Shown: piece by piece, positions 33,312 through 46,400 of the stretch
Position numbering within the stretch: position 1 is the first letter of the stretch
Layout: every line of letters begins with the position of its first letter
NCBI GenBank assembly: GCA_014825775.1
Contig: MVAQ01000137.1
Location: forward strand, 1-57,099
From: Krasilnikovozyma curviuscula
Taxonomy: Eukaryota; Basidiomycota; Tremellomycetes; Cystofilobasidiales; Mrakiaceae
Length of the DNA: 57,099 nucleotides
Direction of reading: 5' to 3'
Translations under genes and position numbers: made by a program
Notes under the pieces: generated by a model
The model's input: only the letters and a program-made list of their open reading frames with translations
Told to the model about the DNA's origin: nothing
Database searches by the model: none

Positions 33312-36301
33312 ATGGGACAATGCGTGAGCTGTTGCGGTACGTTCCCCCTATGTGGTCTGATTCTGCTTTCTCAGCTTGTCGTGACTGTAAGGCAATGGGC
33401 TTGCTGATCATCGGATGAAGACTGAGAAGGAGACTTCTTTGATATATATTTGCCTTGTCAATGGGTTTGCTGACCACTTGTTTGCTGTTGCTCCCTTCGT
33501 GGTTCCTATTTTTTAGGTTCTTCGAGGCGCTCTGGGAACGCGTATGAGCCTCTGTTGTTGGAGAATGAGAGGGAAGCTGTTGCTGACTTGCTGCAATACC
33601 TCGAGAGTAAGTCCTGTCCTGCCATCGACAGTTCAAAAGGCATGGCTTGCTGACTCGTTCCTCGCTGGTCCACCGATTCTCACGTTCGCTTACTTGCTTC
33701 ACTCCCCACTCCCTGCCGTCAGATCGTACGACAACAAACTTCTTCACTGGATCGCCATTAGCTGCCTTGACGACTCTGTCATTCAGTGATAACGTTGATT
33801 TGCAACGAAGTGCTGCCCTTGCCTTCGCCGAAATCACTGAAAAGGTACGAATCTTTCTCTTAACGATCCAATCTGGAAGCTTTTGGGAGCACTGGAGTAC
33901 TGAAGAGCCCTGAGAGGTCTCTACTGCAATCGCTTGTCTATGCTTGGTTTTGTTTCATAGAGGGAAGAGGGGAGGGGTTTGGGAGTCAGAAAGGGAATAC
34001 TCAACGTGTTAGCATCTTGCTTCTAGCGTTGAAGCAGTACGGAGGTTCTGCATCGAATGACGAGTCTCATTTGTGGGGATTGAGAGGATAGATCGATTAC
34101 GGTATCTATTCCTAAGGTTTTGAACGTGACTGACAACTACTCGTGTTTTGTGGTGGAATTCACAGGAGGTCAGAGAAGTTGGCAGAGACACACTCGACCC
34201 AGTACTCTTCTTGCTCGGATCCCACGACAATGAAGTCCAAAGAGCTGCCTCTGCTGCTTTGGGAAACTTGGCTGTCAATCGTGAGTGTTGAGCAACCTGA
34301 AACTCTACCGTTCGTCGCGAACCCCCATCTGATGAGAATTGCCACGTCTCGTTTTTTTTTTGTTGGCTCTGTTCCATCGCCATCTCATCACTTTCAACAT
34401 CACTATAGAGGAAAACAAGCTTCTCATCGTTCGTCTCGGGGGTCTCGACCCATTGATCAGGCAGATGCTTTCGCCAAACGTCGAGGTCCAATGCAACGCC
34501 GTAGGGTGCGTCACCAATTTGGCAACGCACGATGACAACAAAAATAAGATTGCGAGAAGTGGTGCGCTTGTTCCATTGACGAGACTAGCTAGATCGAAGG
34601 ATATGAGAGTTCAAAGAAACGCTACAGGCGCGTTGTTGAACATGACCCACTCAGGTACGGTCCTTTTTTCTTCGCCGCTGAGCGTTGTGATGTCCGAAGT
34701 TCAAATTTCAGATAAAGATCATCTTACTGATAAAGCACACTTCTTGTTCGCAGACGAAAACCGGCAGCAACTCGTAGCGGCTGGCGCAATCCCAGTCTTG
34801 GTCGGCTTGTTGGGAAGCACAGATACGGATGTTCAGTACTACTGTACTACCGCTCTGAGTAATATTGCAGTTGATGGTGCGTTGACACTTCCAATCTCCA
34901 TGAGCCCTTGACCTGACGTTCAATTTTTTTTTTTTGGGTTTGGACTGCGCAATCACCCAGGTGCCAACCGAAAGAAGTTAGCCTCGACTGAGCCTAAACT
35001 CGTGCAGAGTCTAGTCAGTCTAATGGACAGTCCTAGCTTAAAGGTCCAGTGCCAAGCTGCGTTGGCTCTGAGAAACCTGGCTAGTGATGGTAAGTCCTCT
35101 CCACATCCCTCTCATGTTTGTCTGATTCTGATTATTTAACTCGTTTATTTGACTTTCACTCTTACAGAGAAGTACCAACTTGAAATCGTCAAAGCTGATG
35201 GACTCTCACCACTCCTCCGACTCCTACAATCCTCCTACCTCCCCCTCATTCTCTCTGCCGCCGCCTGTGTTCGAAATGTTTCCATCCACCCTTCCAACGA
35301 ATCGCCAATAATCGACTCCGGCTTTCTCCAGCCTCTGATTGACCTACTGTCATTTGAAGAAAATGAAGAGGTTCAGTGCCACGCCATCAGCACGTTGAGA
35401 AACTTGGCTGCGTCGAGCGAGAGAAACAAAGGTGCGATTGTGGATGCAGGCGCGGTTGAGAGAATTAAGGAGTTAGTGTTAGGTGTTCCAGTAAATGTTC
35501 AGAGTGAGATGACGGCATGCGTCGCTGTGTTAGCTTTGAGTGGTAAGTGTTCTTCTCTCCCTTCTTATTAATTTCAGTTTCTTCGGAACTAACATCTTGA
35601 TGGTTGTCTTTACAGACGAGCTGAAACCACAATTGTTGGATCTCGGAATTTGCGAAGTCTTGATCCCGTTGACAAATTCGACCTCTGTTGAAGTCCAAGG
35701 AAATTCCGCTGCTGCTCTTGGAAATCTGTCTTCTAAGGCGTCTGAGGACTACGCTCCTTTCAACGCTGTTTGGAACAAGCCCGAAGGTGGTCTCCACACT
35801 TATTTGGTGAGATTCCTGGGTAGTCCGGATCAGACTTTCCAACACATCGCAGTCTGGGTAAGCGCTTCATTTTCCCTCTAATCACGATGCAGCCTTAGCA
35901 AGCGTCGTCGTTTTACTTATTACATGCTAACTTTTCACTTGTTTTTCTATCCGTTGACTGAATAGACTATCGTACAGTTACTCGAATCAGAAGATGCTCA
36001 ACTTCAACGTAACATCCAGTCCTCTCAGCTCCTCTTACCTCTCATCCGTCAACTCGCCGTCTCCCACCCATCATCACCAAACCACCCAGCAAACGGCGAA
36101 GGTGGTGCAGGACCGTACCCAGGTTCTGACGAGGAAGAAGACGACGAAGGTGGAGAAGGCGCGAGTGAGATTGCTTCGCTCAGCAGAAGAATCTTGGATT
36201 TGACCGACGGCGCTGGTGCTGGTGGGGATTTAGGCGAGAAGGTACAGGGTGAAGACGACCTGAGGCAAAGTGTTCATAATGCTCTGGGGAAGCAGCAGTA
36301 G
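33312..36301 (+). CDS. VAC8: Vac8 armadillo-repeat vacuolar membrane protein
   Basis: Model: join(33312..33336, 33517..33606, 33723..33844, 34166..34280, 34409..34654, 34754..34876, 34961..35089, 35168..35542, 35616..35857, 35966..36301), 600 residues. The 25-base first exon encodes MGQCVSCC, which carries the Gly2 needed for N-myristoylation and Cys residues for palmitoylation that anchor Vac8 to the vacuole. About eleven armadillo repeats follow, with segments very close to yeast Vac8: [91 protein letters not shown]-like [34 protein letters not shown]. Known roles are vacuole inheritance, homotypic fusion, nucleus-vacuole junctions and selective autophagy. The tail (about 490-600) is acidic and Gly-rich. 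Intron 3 is 321 bases, unusually long. Confidence 0.96.
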
Positions 36302-36714
36302 TTTCAGCTAAGCGCATTGGCTGAAGCGGCGCACTCACAGCCACACCCGTTCGCATCGACAACTGTTCAACTCTCAACTCTTCCTTCTTGGGCTCTGTCT
36401 ACACATTCTTGTATATGCCATCATCACCAACAGCACCACAAATAACTTTTTAAAACGTATTCACGTCACACTTGGCTCAACGAGACGAACTCTTTAATAA
36501 CCATTCCAAGTTTTTCTTTCGACCTTTTTTTCACCGTTTCTATTTGTTTTCTGATATACTATGGTCGCTATACTATTCATCTTTTCACTCTTGTCTTGAA
36601 TTTAAAGCGCTGCAAGTCTCGCCTTTTTCATATCGCCACAAGAAGAAAGTGGTCGAATTCGGAGCGATGACACCGTTCCTCTCACCTATCACACTCATCA
36701 GTTATTCTTTCAAC

Positions 36715-38572
36715 ATGGCGACTCCTCCTCAAATCATAGAAGATAGGTCGTACAACAATGAAGTCCTCCAGAAGAACAGAGTCGCCGTCATTACGGGAGC
36801 AGCGTCAGTACCGCCTCGGTCTACAATATCCATCTTGACCTAGCTGAATAAAGAGTTTCTGTTGCTTTGCTGTAGCTCTGGTATTGGGCTTGCTTCTGCT
36901 CAAGCTATGGCCAAGTAAGTGTCGCTTTCGAGTGAGGGTTGAACCTAGCCTTCAAATGTGACCAAGCTCACCCCTCTTCCCCTACGTACCGATGTCGTCC
37001 ATCTCACCACCTCTTGCGTCACACGACAAATCCCAACTTTCGTGATGATCCTTCTCATGATTTCGTCCTATCTCCAGGATTGGAATGAAGATTGTCCTTG
37101 CCGACTCCAACGCTGCTGCTTTGGCGAAAGCTGAGAAGCTCATCAGTACGTCCCTTGCCCTCTAACTGGATTAGTCGCGCTTGTTAAAAAAATAGCTCAC
37201 CGGACAGAGCTAACGTATTTTATTCTTTGCGTGGTTTCTCAGATTCAATTATACCCGCTGAAAATGTCCTTGCTGTCACCACGGATGTTTCGAAGTTCGA
37301 CGAGGTCGTCAACTTGAGAGAAAAGGCTCTGGACAAGTTCGGAGAGGTGAGTGGCCTGTGGGGATGTTCATGGTGCAATTCCTAGAAACTGATACTCTAC
37401 TTCTCTTGTCTGTTCGGTAATGAATTTAGGTGAATCTTTTGATGAACAACGCTGCTGTCGGTAAAGGTGGAGGAACTTTCGAAAAGCTCGAGAACTGGAA
37501 GAGTTTACTCGACGGTGAGCACCCCAGACCAGCCTTTTGCTCTGAGATTAATTTGTTGACTCTTTCCCCTACTAAAGTCAACCTATTTGGTGTCCTGCAT
37601 GGAGTCCAAGCTTTCGTGTAAGTCAATGCGCCTTCGTTCCAGGAATAATCTACCTTCACCAACGTGTTGCCATGCTATTTCTTGTCTGAATAGCCCATTC
37701 ATGCAAAACCAAGAAAATCCATCAATAGTCGTTAACACCGGTTCCAAGCAAGGCATTACCAACCCAGTACGTTCACCTTCCGCTTCTTGGACCCTTCCCC
37801 CCGTTCCTAAGTCACAACTGACTCCTTTACTATTTTCGGCCTGGGCTCTACTTCTTCTAATAAAAATCTGGCTGAATCTGCTCTCTTCTACTTCTGCAGC
37901 CTGGTAATGGCGCATATAACGTCTCGAAGTCAGCCGTCAAGACCCTGACTGAACACCTCGCCTGGGAACTGCGTCAGGATCAGACAGCCAAAATGACAGC
38001 TCATTTATTAGTACCAGGATGGACCTTTACTGGATTAACTGCGGCTGCTGGAGGAGAAAAGCCTGATGGTGCTTGGACCGCTGATGAGACTGTTGCATTC
38101 TTCTTGGCGAAGCTTGACCGTGGTGACTTCTACATTGTCGTTCCAGGTAAGTAGACACTTTAAGTGTTGAGGTCGCTCAGTGACGAACGCGACATTGTCT
38201 ACCGGCGTCAACTGTTTACTGACGATTTTAGAACGCTCGCTCTACAGATAACGAAAGTTCATCGGATATGGATAAACTGAGAATGACCTGGGGTGGTACC
38301 GATGTGGCTAACAACGTGAGTGCTCTCGGTTTTCTGCTGTTATTGCCTTTAATCGCTCCCTGTTGTCAAAACACACTTCACTGACCATCTTCTCGTTGCA
38401 TATTTAGCGACCTGCTCTTTCTAGATGGCATCCAGAATACAAACCTCAATTTGAGGAATATGTTGTTGAAGGGCTGAAGATTAAGGAATTAGAAAAGAAG
38501 GAGAGAGAGGGTCGATCGCTCAGTCGACAGAGACAGGCTGATGAAGAGAAGAAGCTGAAGCCCGCCGAATAA
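36715..38572 (+). CDS. short-chain dehydrogenase/reductase
   Basis: Model: join(36715..36803, 36876..36914, 37078..37145, 37243..37346, 37430..37514, 37578..37617, 37694..37766, 37900..38146, 38248..38315, 38408..38572), 325 residues. A classical SDR with the cofactor motif TGAASSGIGLASA (G-x3-G-x-G), NNAAVG, an Asn/Ser region VVNTGSKQG and the catalytic YNVSK (Tyr172, Lys176). The position after strand 2 (LADSNAAAL) has Asp, which favours NAD(H). The C-terminal 60 residues form a charged helix (EEYVVEGLKIKELEKKEREG) beyond the SDR fold. The substrate is unknown. I start at the MATPPQ methionine; an in-frame ATG 48 bases upstream (36667) would add a hydrophobic leader. Intron 1 uses GTCAGT. 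The next gene starts 245 bases on. Confidence 0.9.
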
Positions 38573-38816
38573 AATCGTCGCATCGCTTCGATGTTGTATT
38601 GATGATTGAAATCGTTTACATAAAAGAATCGTTTCATCGCACACCGGCAAGGAATAAATTTTGTTGATGAATAGGCGCTGCGTGGGCGGACGTGGGTCGA
38701 GTGCGCGACGACGTCCTTCTTAACAGTGAAGCGAATTAACGCTCCAGAGACTAATTGGTTTGGATGGTTGCCGAATTTCAGTAAGACACACACAACCACC
38801 TTGACTTCTCCCAACC

Positions 38817-41125
38817 ATGACATCGCCCATAGCAATGGAACCACCCGTCATTGTCTCACCACAAGATGACCTGGCCGTCAAGACTCATGACCGACTGAGG
38901 TCCATCATTCGAAGCCATTCACCGGTCTCTTCTGATGGCGACCGAAGATCCCCTTCTCCTTCAGGCGAGAGAGACAGTCCCAGAACGTGAGTTGGACCAA
39001 CCGTTAAGGTGCACACAGGACCTATCTAAAATACCTCGTTCTGTCTTGCTTCTAGTGAGCCTGGGACTCCTCCTGGCCTTCAACTCGACTCAGTGTACGA
39101 TGAGAAGCTTCCACCCTGGTGAGTGAAGCAGCGATAAGCTCCAGGCTTGTCTGGGAGGTCCCGAAGACAAAACGAGCTCAAACTTTCCTTCGCGTTGTTT
39201 TTGCGTTTGGTAGGAGAGCTGTTTTGAGAAGAAAGCTTGTGGAAAGATTGAGTTGGGAGAGTATTTGGCTGGCTAATATGCAGGTAAGTTAAATTGCTTT
39301 CAAATTTGGTTGGGAAGGCAGACATGAACTAATAACTCCTACCTACGTCCTTGGCCAGACGAAATATCGAACTCCGTTCTTGGACTCTTTCTTCCTATGG
39401 ACGTCAGTTCTGGGTACTACCGTCTTCTTCATGACTTTCTTACCTGTAAGTCGTTTGTGCAAGACCACCACTCGAGTCCTAGGAGCTGACGACCCTGGCA
39501 CTAGATGTTCTTCTTTTTTGGGAACCAGTGAGAACTCAAAACCTATTTAGCATTTCTCGTATTACATTCTAAAAAATTGCTGTTATCTAGGCGAATGGGA
39601 CGTTCTGCAGTCAACGTTCTCGCTTTGGGTACCTACGTTTCTTCCTTCATCAAAGACTTGGTCTGTGCACCAAGACCTCTTGCGCCTGTCGTCCGACTTT
39701 GTATGCTTCGATATTCTCACTCAATACATTCTCTTACTGGGGAGCTAATTGCTCTGTTTCCCTTTTTAGCTCTCGAAACTCACCACTTGGAATACGGCTT
39801 CGTCTCATCGCATTCAACCTCAGCAACAAGCATGACCATCCACTTAGGAATCTTCCTCGCCAACTCTGGGTTACCACTTCACATCTTGATTCCTTTACAA
39901 GTTGGTGAGCACCCCATGATCCTTTCAGTTCTTTTTTCTTGCGCTGAATATAATTCTTCATTTTGGAAGTCCTCTCGCTCTACTGTTTCTCAGTCATCGT
40001 CGGTCGTCTATATTGTGGTATGCACAGTATTGCTGATGTTCTGGGTGGTACTGTTCTTGGTGCCCTTCTCTCACTCCTCGTATGGGGCACGGAGGATATT
40101 GTTGAGAAGTACCTGACGATTGGCTCATGGCATTCGCCAGTGATGATCATGGGAACTTGTGAGTCACAAATCGCCTCACAGCTTTCAGATGAGTATTAAT
40201 ACGCTTCGTAGGCTTGTTTTTGGTGTCTCATCATCCTGAACCCGTCGATGACTGCCCTTGCTTTGAGGTGAGTATGTCCCTCTGATCATGGGCGACCTTG
40301 AGACTAATTCGACTTCACTGCTTCTCATAGGATGCTATCGCTTTCCTTTCGGTAATTGCTGGGGCATCTATAGGAAGATGGCATGGTGTTGCATTTGGAT
40401 TCCCAGAAGAGACCTTCTTTGTTACGCGCACACCCGGAGGAGATGGCACTGGAATCGGATACCTTGGCTGGATTGGACTTTCGGTTTTGAAGATCGCGTT
40501 GGGTGAGTAATGTGTGCTTTGTGTTTAGACGAACTCCTCTTACTAACCGGATCTATTCGTGCAGGCATCTCTGTTCTCTTCATTTGGCGACTGGCAGCTA
40601 AGGAAGTCCTCAGAGTCACTCTTCCACGAATCTACAGAGTGCTCGGCAAAATTTTCGTCCTCCCTAACAGAGCTCACTACACTCCAGCAACAGATTACAA
40701 AACTGCACCACAGGATCCAGGAGGTCTCTTTGCTGTACCTTCAGTCTTGAACCTGCAACTCCCCAGCGAAGTCAAGCCAGAGAAGGCGCTCGGTAAAAAC
40801 ATCCATCTCAATCACCTCCGAGCCAGAGGGAGAAAAGAGAAGGCCGAGAATGGATCTTCCAGTAATCTTGTAGAGAAGGTTGACCAGGGGGATATCGAAC
40901 GCAGAGCGACACCGAGCAGAATGTCATCTCTGGACGTCACTACCATCTTGCATTATGATTCGGCTGGTGCGTTGCGATCGTCGTCTTAACCTAATATCTT
41001 TTGAAATTGACCATCACCATTCTTTTTAAGTTCTGACCAAGGTGATTGTCTACTTTGGCATCGGCTTTCTGGCGACAGAGGTCGTCCCGATCCTCTTCGA
41101 ACTGGCAGGTTTGGGTATGTACTAA
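38817..41125 (+). CDS. LCB3: sphingoid long-chain base-phosphate phosphatase (PAP2 family)
   Basis: Twelve exons: 38817..38986, 39056..39118, 39214..39283, 39359..39445, 39505..39527, 39591..39700, 39770..39904, 39970..40158, 40212..40267, 40331..40502, 40565..40966, 41031..41125. These give 523 residues. The three lipid-phosphatase motifs are intact: KDLVCAPRP (K-x6-RP), YGFVSSHSTSAT (SxH) and GRLYCGMHSIADVLGG (R-x5-H-x3-D). SIWLANMQTKYRTPFLDSFF and the spacing match the Lcb3/SPP subgroup, which removes phosphate from sphingosine or phytosphingosine phosphates in the endoplasmic reticulum. Multiple spans surround these motifs. A long loop (about 370-480) is charged. The final exon (VLTKVIVYFGIGFLATEVVP) adds a last span only if the GTGCGT donor at 40967 is used; otherwise the protein ends at RSSS. 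Confidence 0.93.
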
Positions 41126-41377
41126 GACCTAGTCTGTACCTTTTAGTTTTGCTCGATAATTGTTCTACCATACCCTATTGTAAACTATCACTTTATACCT
41201 CTATGAACATTATCTTGCCCTTTCTTAATTTGCCGTCCCAAATGTAAAGCGCGTCGTCAACCATCCGGCACCTAACCAAATCAACCTCAAAATCAAATTT
41301 GCACCAGCGATGATTGGAATCCCCAGGAGCTCTCTGATACGCAAATAGACATAGAAAGACGACCTCTCACAACTACA

Positions 41378-42983
41378 ATGTCAGCAGGACCCGCTCTTCC
41401 AAAGGAAGTGCTTCTCCTGGCTCCTGCAGAATCACCCATAGATCGACAGTTCATGCTCAATGGCTCTGGCAGCCACTCGCTCCTCCCCAATGGATCAACT
41501 ACAGATAATGTTGCTCCGCCGAATTCTATAGGTGCTTCAGCACTGAGGTACGGCAACCTAGTTACGTTGATTCGTTTTTCTCGGCTGACGATCTTTACCC
41601 TGCAGGAGCATCACCTTTCTCCTCATCATGTACCTCAAGAGGCCCGCACGGCTGTTTCGACCAACAAAAGTTAGCTCGTTAACTTTCCTGAGGCTGCTGT
41701 TGTCGAGAGAAGGGCTCTCGATGTCGTTGTCCAGCATCAGGCAACTCCTCCAGACCTATGGCGCCTCAGCGCTAGTCTTCCCCCTCATACCACCCTTTAT
41801 TATCAATACCTCCCTCACCTACCTGCTGTTTTCTAGTCATGCCCTCTTCGTCCACCTCCTTCACCCGTATATCTACAATAGTCCCATCTTCCTCTCCGGC
41901 GTCGCTGGCGCAGGCGCTGGTGTTGCCCAAAGCGTCCTGTCTTTCCCTGTTGAGAGGGTCATCAACTTCTTGGGACGGTTTGCTGTAGGTACGGCAGGAG
42001 TTGTGGGCTTACCTGTACCGGAAGCGATGAAGTCGGCTTCAAGTGTCAAGCCACCAAAGTCGCTCCAGCCTCAACTGCAATCAACAGCCCAGCAACACCG
42101 CCATGTGAAACCATTAATAGACGCGAATGCGAAAAAGGAGGTGAACCAATGGTGGAAAGAAATCACTTCCGGCGGTGAAGGCAGCGGGATTAAAGGGAGC
42201 AACTCGAACGTAAGAGGCGCTTGGAAGCATTTTTCGTCCAAAGCCTGGGAAGGATTTCGATTGGGTGCTGCAAAGGACGCAGCATCTTATGGTGTTTTCT
42301 TTGCGACCTTTTCTACCACAAGAAGGATGTCGAGGAGGATACGAGAATGGGTAGATGGCAAACAACAAGATACAGCATCGACAACTTCTTCGACAGCAAA
42401 CACCAGTATCACATCCTTCTACCCTTACGAGAACGAGGAAGATGGAGATGGTGAAGACGAGTCCATTACCCTGCCATCCACTGCCTCTCGGACAGCACGA
42501 CTGGCTCAAGCATCGACGCTGGTTACTGGCGGCATTTTGGCAGGCATACTTTTTTCCTTGACAGCACGTCCATTCGACGCAACCATTCGGCTCCTCAAAT
42601 CTCCGCTCCACCATCCTTCTGCGACAGGCTCCCGACGATATTTCATCAGAGAGCTGAAGGAACTCGGTATCCCGATCCGATTGGCTCAGCGAGTAGAGTC
42701 TCTTTCCAAACACCGGGTACCGTCACCAGCGTCAATGGCAGCAACATCCAAAGTTCCAAATCCAGAATCGCTACCAGTAAAACCACTGCCGACATTACCG
42801 CTGATCTACCAAACACTTAAGAGCGAAGGGATTGGGTTCTTTGTAGGACCTCAGGCAGAGCATGGCTACAAGCCTGGTACCAAGATCGATTCGCCGTTAA
42901 GGAGGATGGGTTGGAGATTTCTGGGTGTCACACCGTGGGGTATCGCATTTTTGGGATTCGCTTATGTTGGAGGAGAGCTTTGA
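41378..42983 (+). CDS. mitochondrial carrier-like (SLC25-type) protein, divergent
   Basis: Model: join(41378..41547, 41606..42983), 515 residues. I place it near the mitochondrial carrier superfamily with moderate confidence. PTKVSSLTFLRLLLSREGL, FPVERVINFLG and ARPFDATIRLLKS resemble the P-x-[DE]-x2-[KR] signature at the end of odd helices, and IYQTLKSEGIGFFVG resembles the following amphipathic helix. The protein is much longer than the usual 300 residues: a 60-residue Ser-rich N-terminus and a long polar insertion (about 230-330, rich in Ser/Thr then acidic) interrupt the repeats. It has one intron, while neighbours have five to twenty. The substrate is unknown. It could instead be an outer-membrane carrier relative such as the Ugo1/SLC25A46 type, which is also divergent. 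Confidence 0.6.
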
Positions 42984-43453
42984 GGAGAGGGAAGGGGCCT
43001 CTGTTTTTGTTGTCGCCATGTGCTTCTTGTATCATAACACATGATGAAAGCTATCCTCCTGTTCGGCTTGTCTGTGGTTAAATGATGCCGAAAGAATGCT
43101 ATCTACACGTTTGAGGGCGTTTGTGTTCACCTTTTGTCTAGCGTCGACCTCACCTTCCGGCCAATGGCTTGTTTTGATATTTCATCAAAACCAGCGCAGT
43201 ACCTTTGAAACTCACTCTGTTCGTCCTCTTACCTCCTTCATTTTAGCTTTCAGTGATTTCAGTGTGATCCTAGTATGAGAGTCATTCTCTCCTTGCGATG
43301 CGTTCGTTTGGTCTGCAGAACAAATGACCTAGCCTGAAACGCAGCACCGACCGGGACGCACTGGCCCCTTGGAGAATTTCGTGGAGTCTTTCGCACCGGT
43401 CTCTCTCTTGACGACAAGGATGGAATCCAAACTGGTTCAGTAGGGTAGAAGAG
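42984..43453. other. intergenic region upstream of the large coiled-coil gene
   Basis: About 470 bases between two genes on the same strand. It should hold the 3' end of the carrier-like gene and the promoter of the next. No element stands out. Confidence 0.45.
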
Positions 43454-46400
43454 ATGGTAGAGTCCCAGCAGAGGCCTATCCTACCTGGCCTTCATATCCC
43501 CAATGGAGGCCCACAGCAGGGCAGCAACCGACTCTCACCGTCGAATTCATACAGCACTCAGACTAATGCTGGCAGCAGCAGTTCCGCCCCCCGTCGTCAG
43601 CTCCCTCCCCATCTGGTACATGATCCAGCAAGCTTTAGCTCAGGGTTCCCATTAAGTCCTATAGCAGGTTCTCCATTCAGTGGTCCACCATCCGGAAATC
43701 GAGATGATGCTCAGCAACAGTACCAGCAGCCGCATAGCTCCAAGGAGTCAATCTCTTTCACACCCCAAGCACCCATTTTCCCTCGAAAGACTGGATCTGG
43801 GTTCCCTGCTACAATTCCAGGACAGCAGAGCTACACACGGTCAGCTCATTTCCCAAACCCATCCGTCTCGATTTTCAACACCGCTGGATCTTCGCATAAT
43901 CGCATTAAAGGTCGACACAGGCACTCAGCTAGTATCGGTGGACCTCCCAAGGCCAAGCTTGGTGGAATAGGATCGACCATTGATGCTTCATCTCTGACCA
44001 AACCAGAGGTCGGAAAGGCAGGTGAGAAGAAGTCTGGGACAGAGCACGAGCCAGATACAGGAAAGGCGAAGAAGAAACCTGTGGTCAAACTACCTCTAGA
44101 GTCAGACTCAGTTTCTGCTGTTGATGTGGATGGAGACAAGTCTGTTGCTACTGTTGCTTTGCTTTGGACGAGGAGGCCTTGGAAGGAAGACCTGCAGGTG
44201 GTCGAACCTCTTGCACCTGACACGACAAACCGTCCGACGTGGCCGCCAGAGGATAAGCTCAAGATGTCTATAGCAACAATTGAGATATACCTTCCAGGCA
44301 AGGTAAGCTGCCTGTTGCTGATCTCGTTTACGAATCGTCACTGAGTGAGATCGCTTTTTCCCCAATATTTATCAGATCTCCTGGACTGATCTGAAGCATG
44401 CAGCTATAGAAGCTAAACTTGCTGCCTTGTCATATGTTGGTCCTCGTAGCACTCCTTCACGTCAGTCAGGACGCATTGACACCGTGAGTATTCCTAGGTG
44501 CGCAGCATTTAACTAGCACATTCTGACGCTTGCTACTGTTCTCATAGGTATCTTCACCGATCATATCTATTCCGTCTCCAGGGAGCAGCAGCTTCCATTA
44601 TCCGGAAACCCGGGCCCAACCCGATTCCTCTTCCTTTCCACAATATCTGTCTCATAAACAGTCATGGGCTTTTCCAAAGACATCACCATCCGCCTACTCT
44701 CAAAGCTCACTCGTACCACAACTCCCTATCATTCCATCTACACCAACGTTCAGCTCGCCCGCTATCGTGGACGATCTTTTCACCTCTCCAAATACAAATA
44801 CTGTGTCTGACGGGGGCGGTCGAATGTTGTTTCAGCCAGTTCCAACTCAAGCGAGACGGCCAATCGACCTCGGAAGTTCACTTGGTGAAGGTCTTGTGAT
44901 GGGAAGGAAGTATGCCTCTTCTTCGCAAGACACTATTTCAGAAGAAAGGGACGAGTCGCGGGGCGAGGGAGTTGAGGAACAGCAGACAGGTGACTTACGC
45001 GAGGGAACGAACGGTAGCTTCAAGGACCTGAATCAGGAAGATTCTAAACAGGATACAGAATATGATGGGCTGGGTGTCGAAGCAGATCCTGACGAAACGA
45101 TTCCAGCACACTCTCGGCACGTTTCGTACAACCAAACTCTCAGAGAGCTCTCACCGCCGTCCGCTCTTCATCTCTGCCCTCGCTCACCTACGGAAGAGCC
45201 TGACTTTGAAGACGCATACGCTCAAGATGTTTTGGTCTACGACGATTACCGAGTGCGGCAACGTGGTGATAGAGATGGCGGCGGCTCGAGTGCCGCCAAC
45301 GGAAGAACTGCAGAATGGGTGAATGGTGTCTTATCCCAAGCTGCAGGTGGGGATCAGCTCGCTCCATCTATTGGAACCGATGATGGTGAAGTTTGGGGAG
45401 ACGAAGGTTCCTCATTCCATAGACAGTTCGACAGCGAAGCCGATGACGGTGGTTCAGAGCTTGTAAGACTTTTGCTAGCTCCCCTTGCACCTCAGACTCT
45501 GTCAGCTAATTGATTTGGTTATCGTTTTATAAGAGCGAAGAGTTCTCGAATCCTAGCGATGAAGAACGTGCACGTCAAGAGCGCAGAGAAGCGGCGTCTG
45601 CTACAAGACGCAGTGCCAACGGGCATTTCGCCCCCATCTCCATCGTTTCTCAAGACCAACGGTCATTTATTACCAATCCATCAGATGAGGTTGGATACTC
45701 TCACCCAGCCCCTCTTCGCTCTATCAAAGTTGACGCAGCATCCCCTCCTCTTCAAGACGCTCCCAGCAGGTATCCTTTCGCAGCTGTGGTTCATCAGACG
45801 AAGGCGAGCTACGGTTCAGCTCATTCTGGAAGCTTATCTCCAACCAAGAGTGCTGGGACAGCTTTGAACCCCAATGCGAAGCCATTTACTTTCACTTCTC
45901 CACCTCATCAACAATCACCATTCGAGCATGATCAGCAGTTCTTTACTGCAGCTTCAAACGCTTACTCCATTGCAGTATCTCATCCCGCCAAATACTCGGG
46001 CAGTATTGCTCCTACCAGGTATCCTATTGGAGCTGCCAGTCTTGGAGTCAATCTAGAAGGATATCCAGGCAGTATTGGCGTCACATCAACCTTTAACGTT
46101 ACAGCTCCCGAATTTGTTCCTTCCAGCTTCTCTGCCGCTAAATTGGTGTCGAATTTATCACCTCCGTTACTTCCCTTAGACGAACCACCCAGATATCCCA
46201 ACTCTCAGCTCCGCAAGGTTCCAAACTTCTCACCACCAGCCAGACCGCTTCCAGTTCCGCCATTCTTTTCTGGCAATTCAGCAACAGAGGGGCCCCTTCC
46301 AGAAAACAGCAGATCAGTCTCCGAAAATTTCTTCTCGACCACTCGCCATCTACCTGAAATCCTTGGCCCCAACGAAGCTAGCCATCCATCTGCTCACTCC

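Noticed and set aside
42114..42713. 199-codon minus-strand open frame
   Set aside because: It is a mirror of the long carrier-like exon and has no motifs or splice-linked exons.
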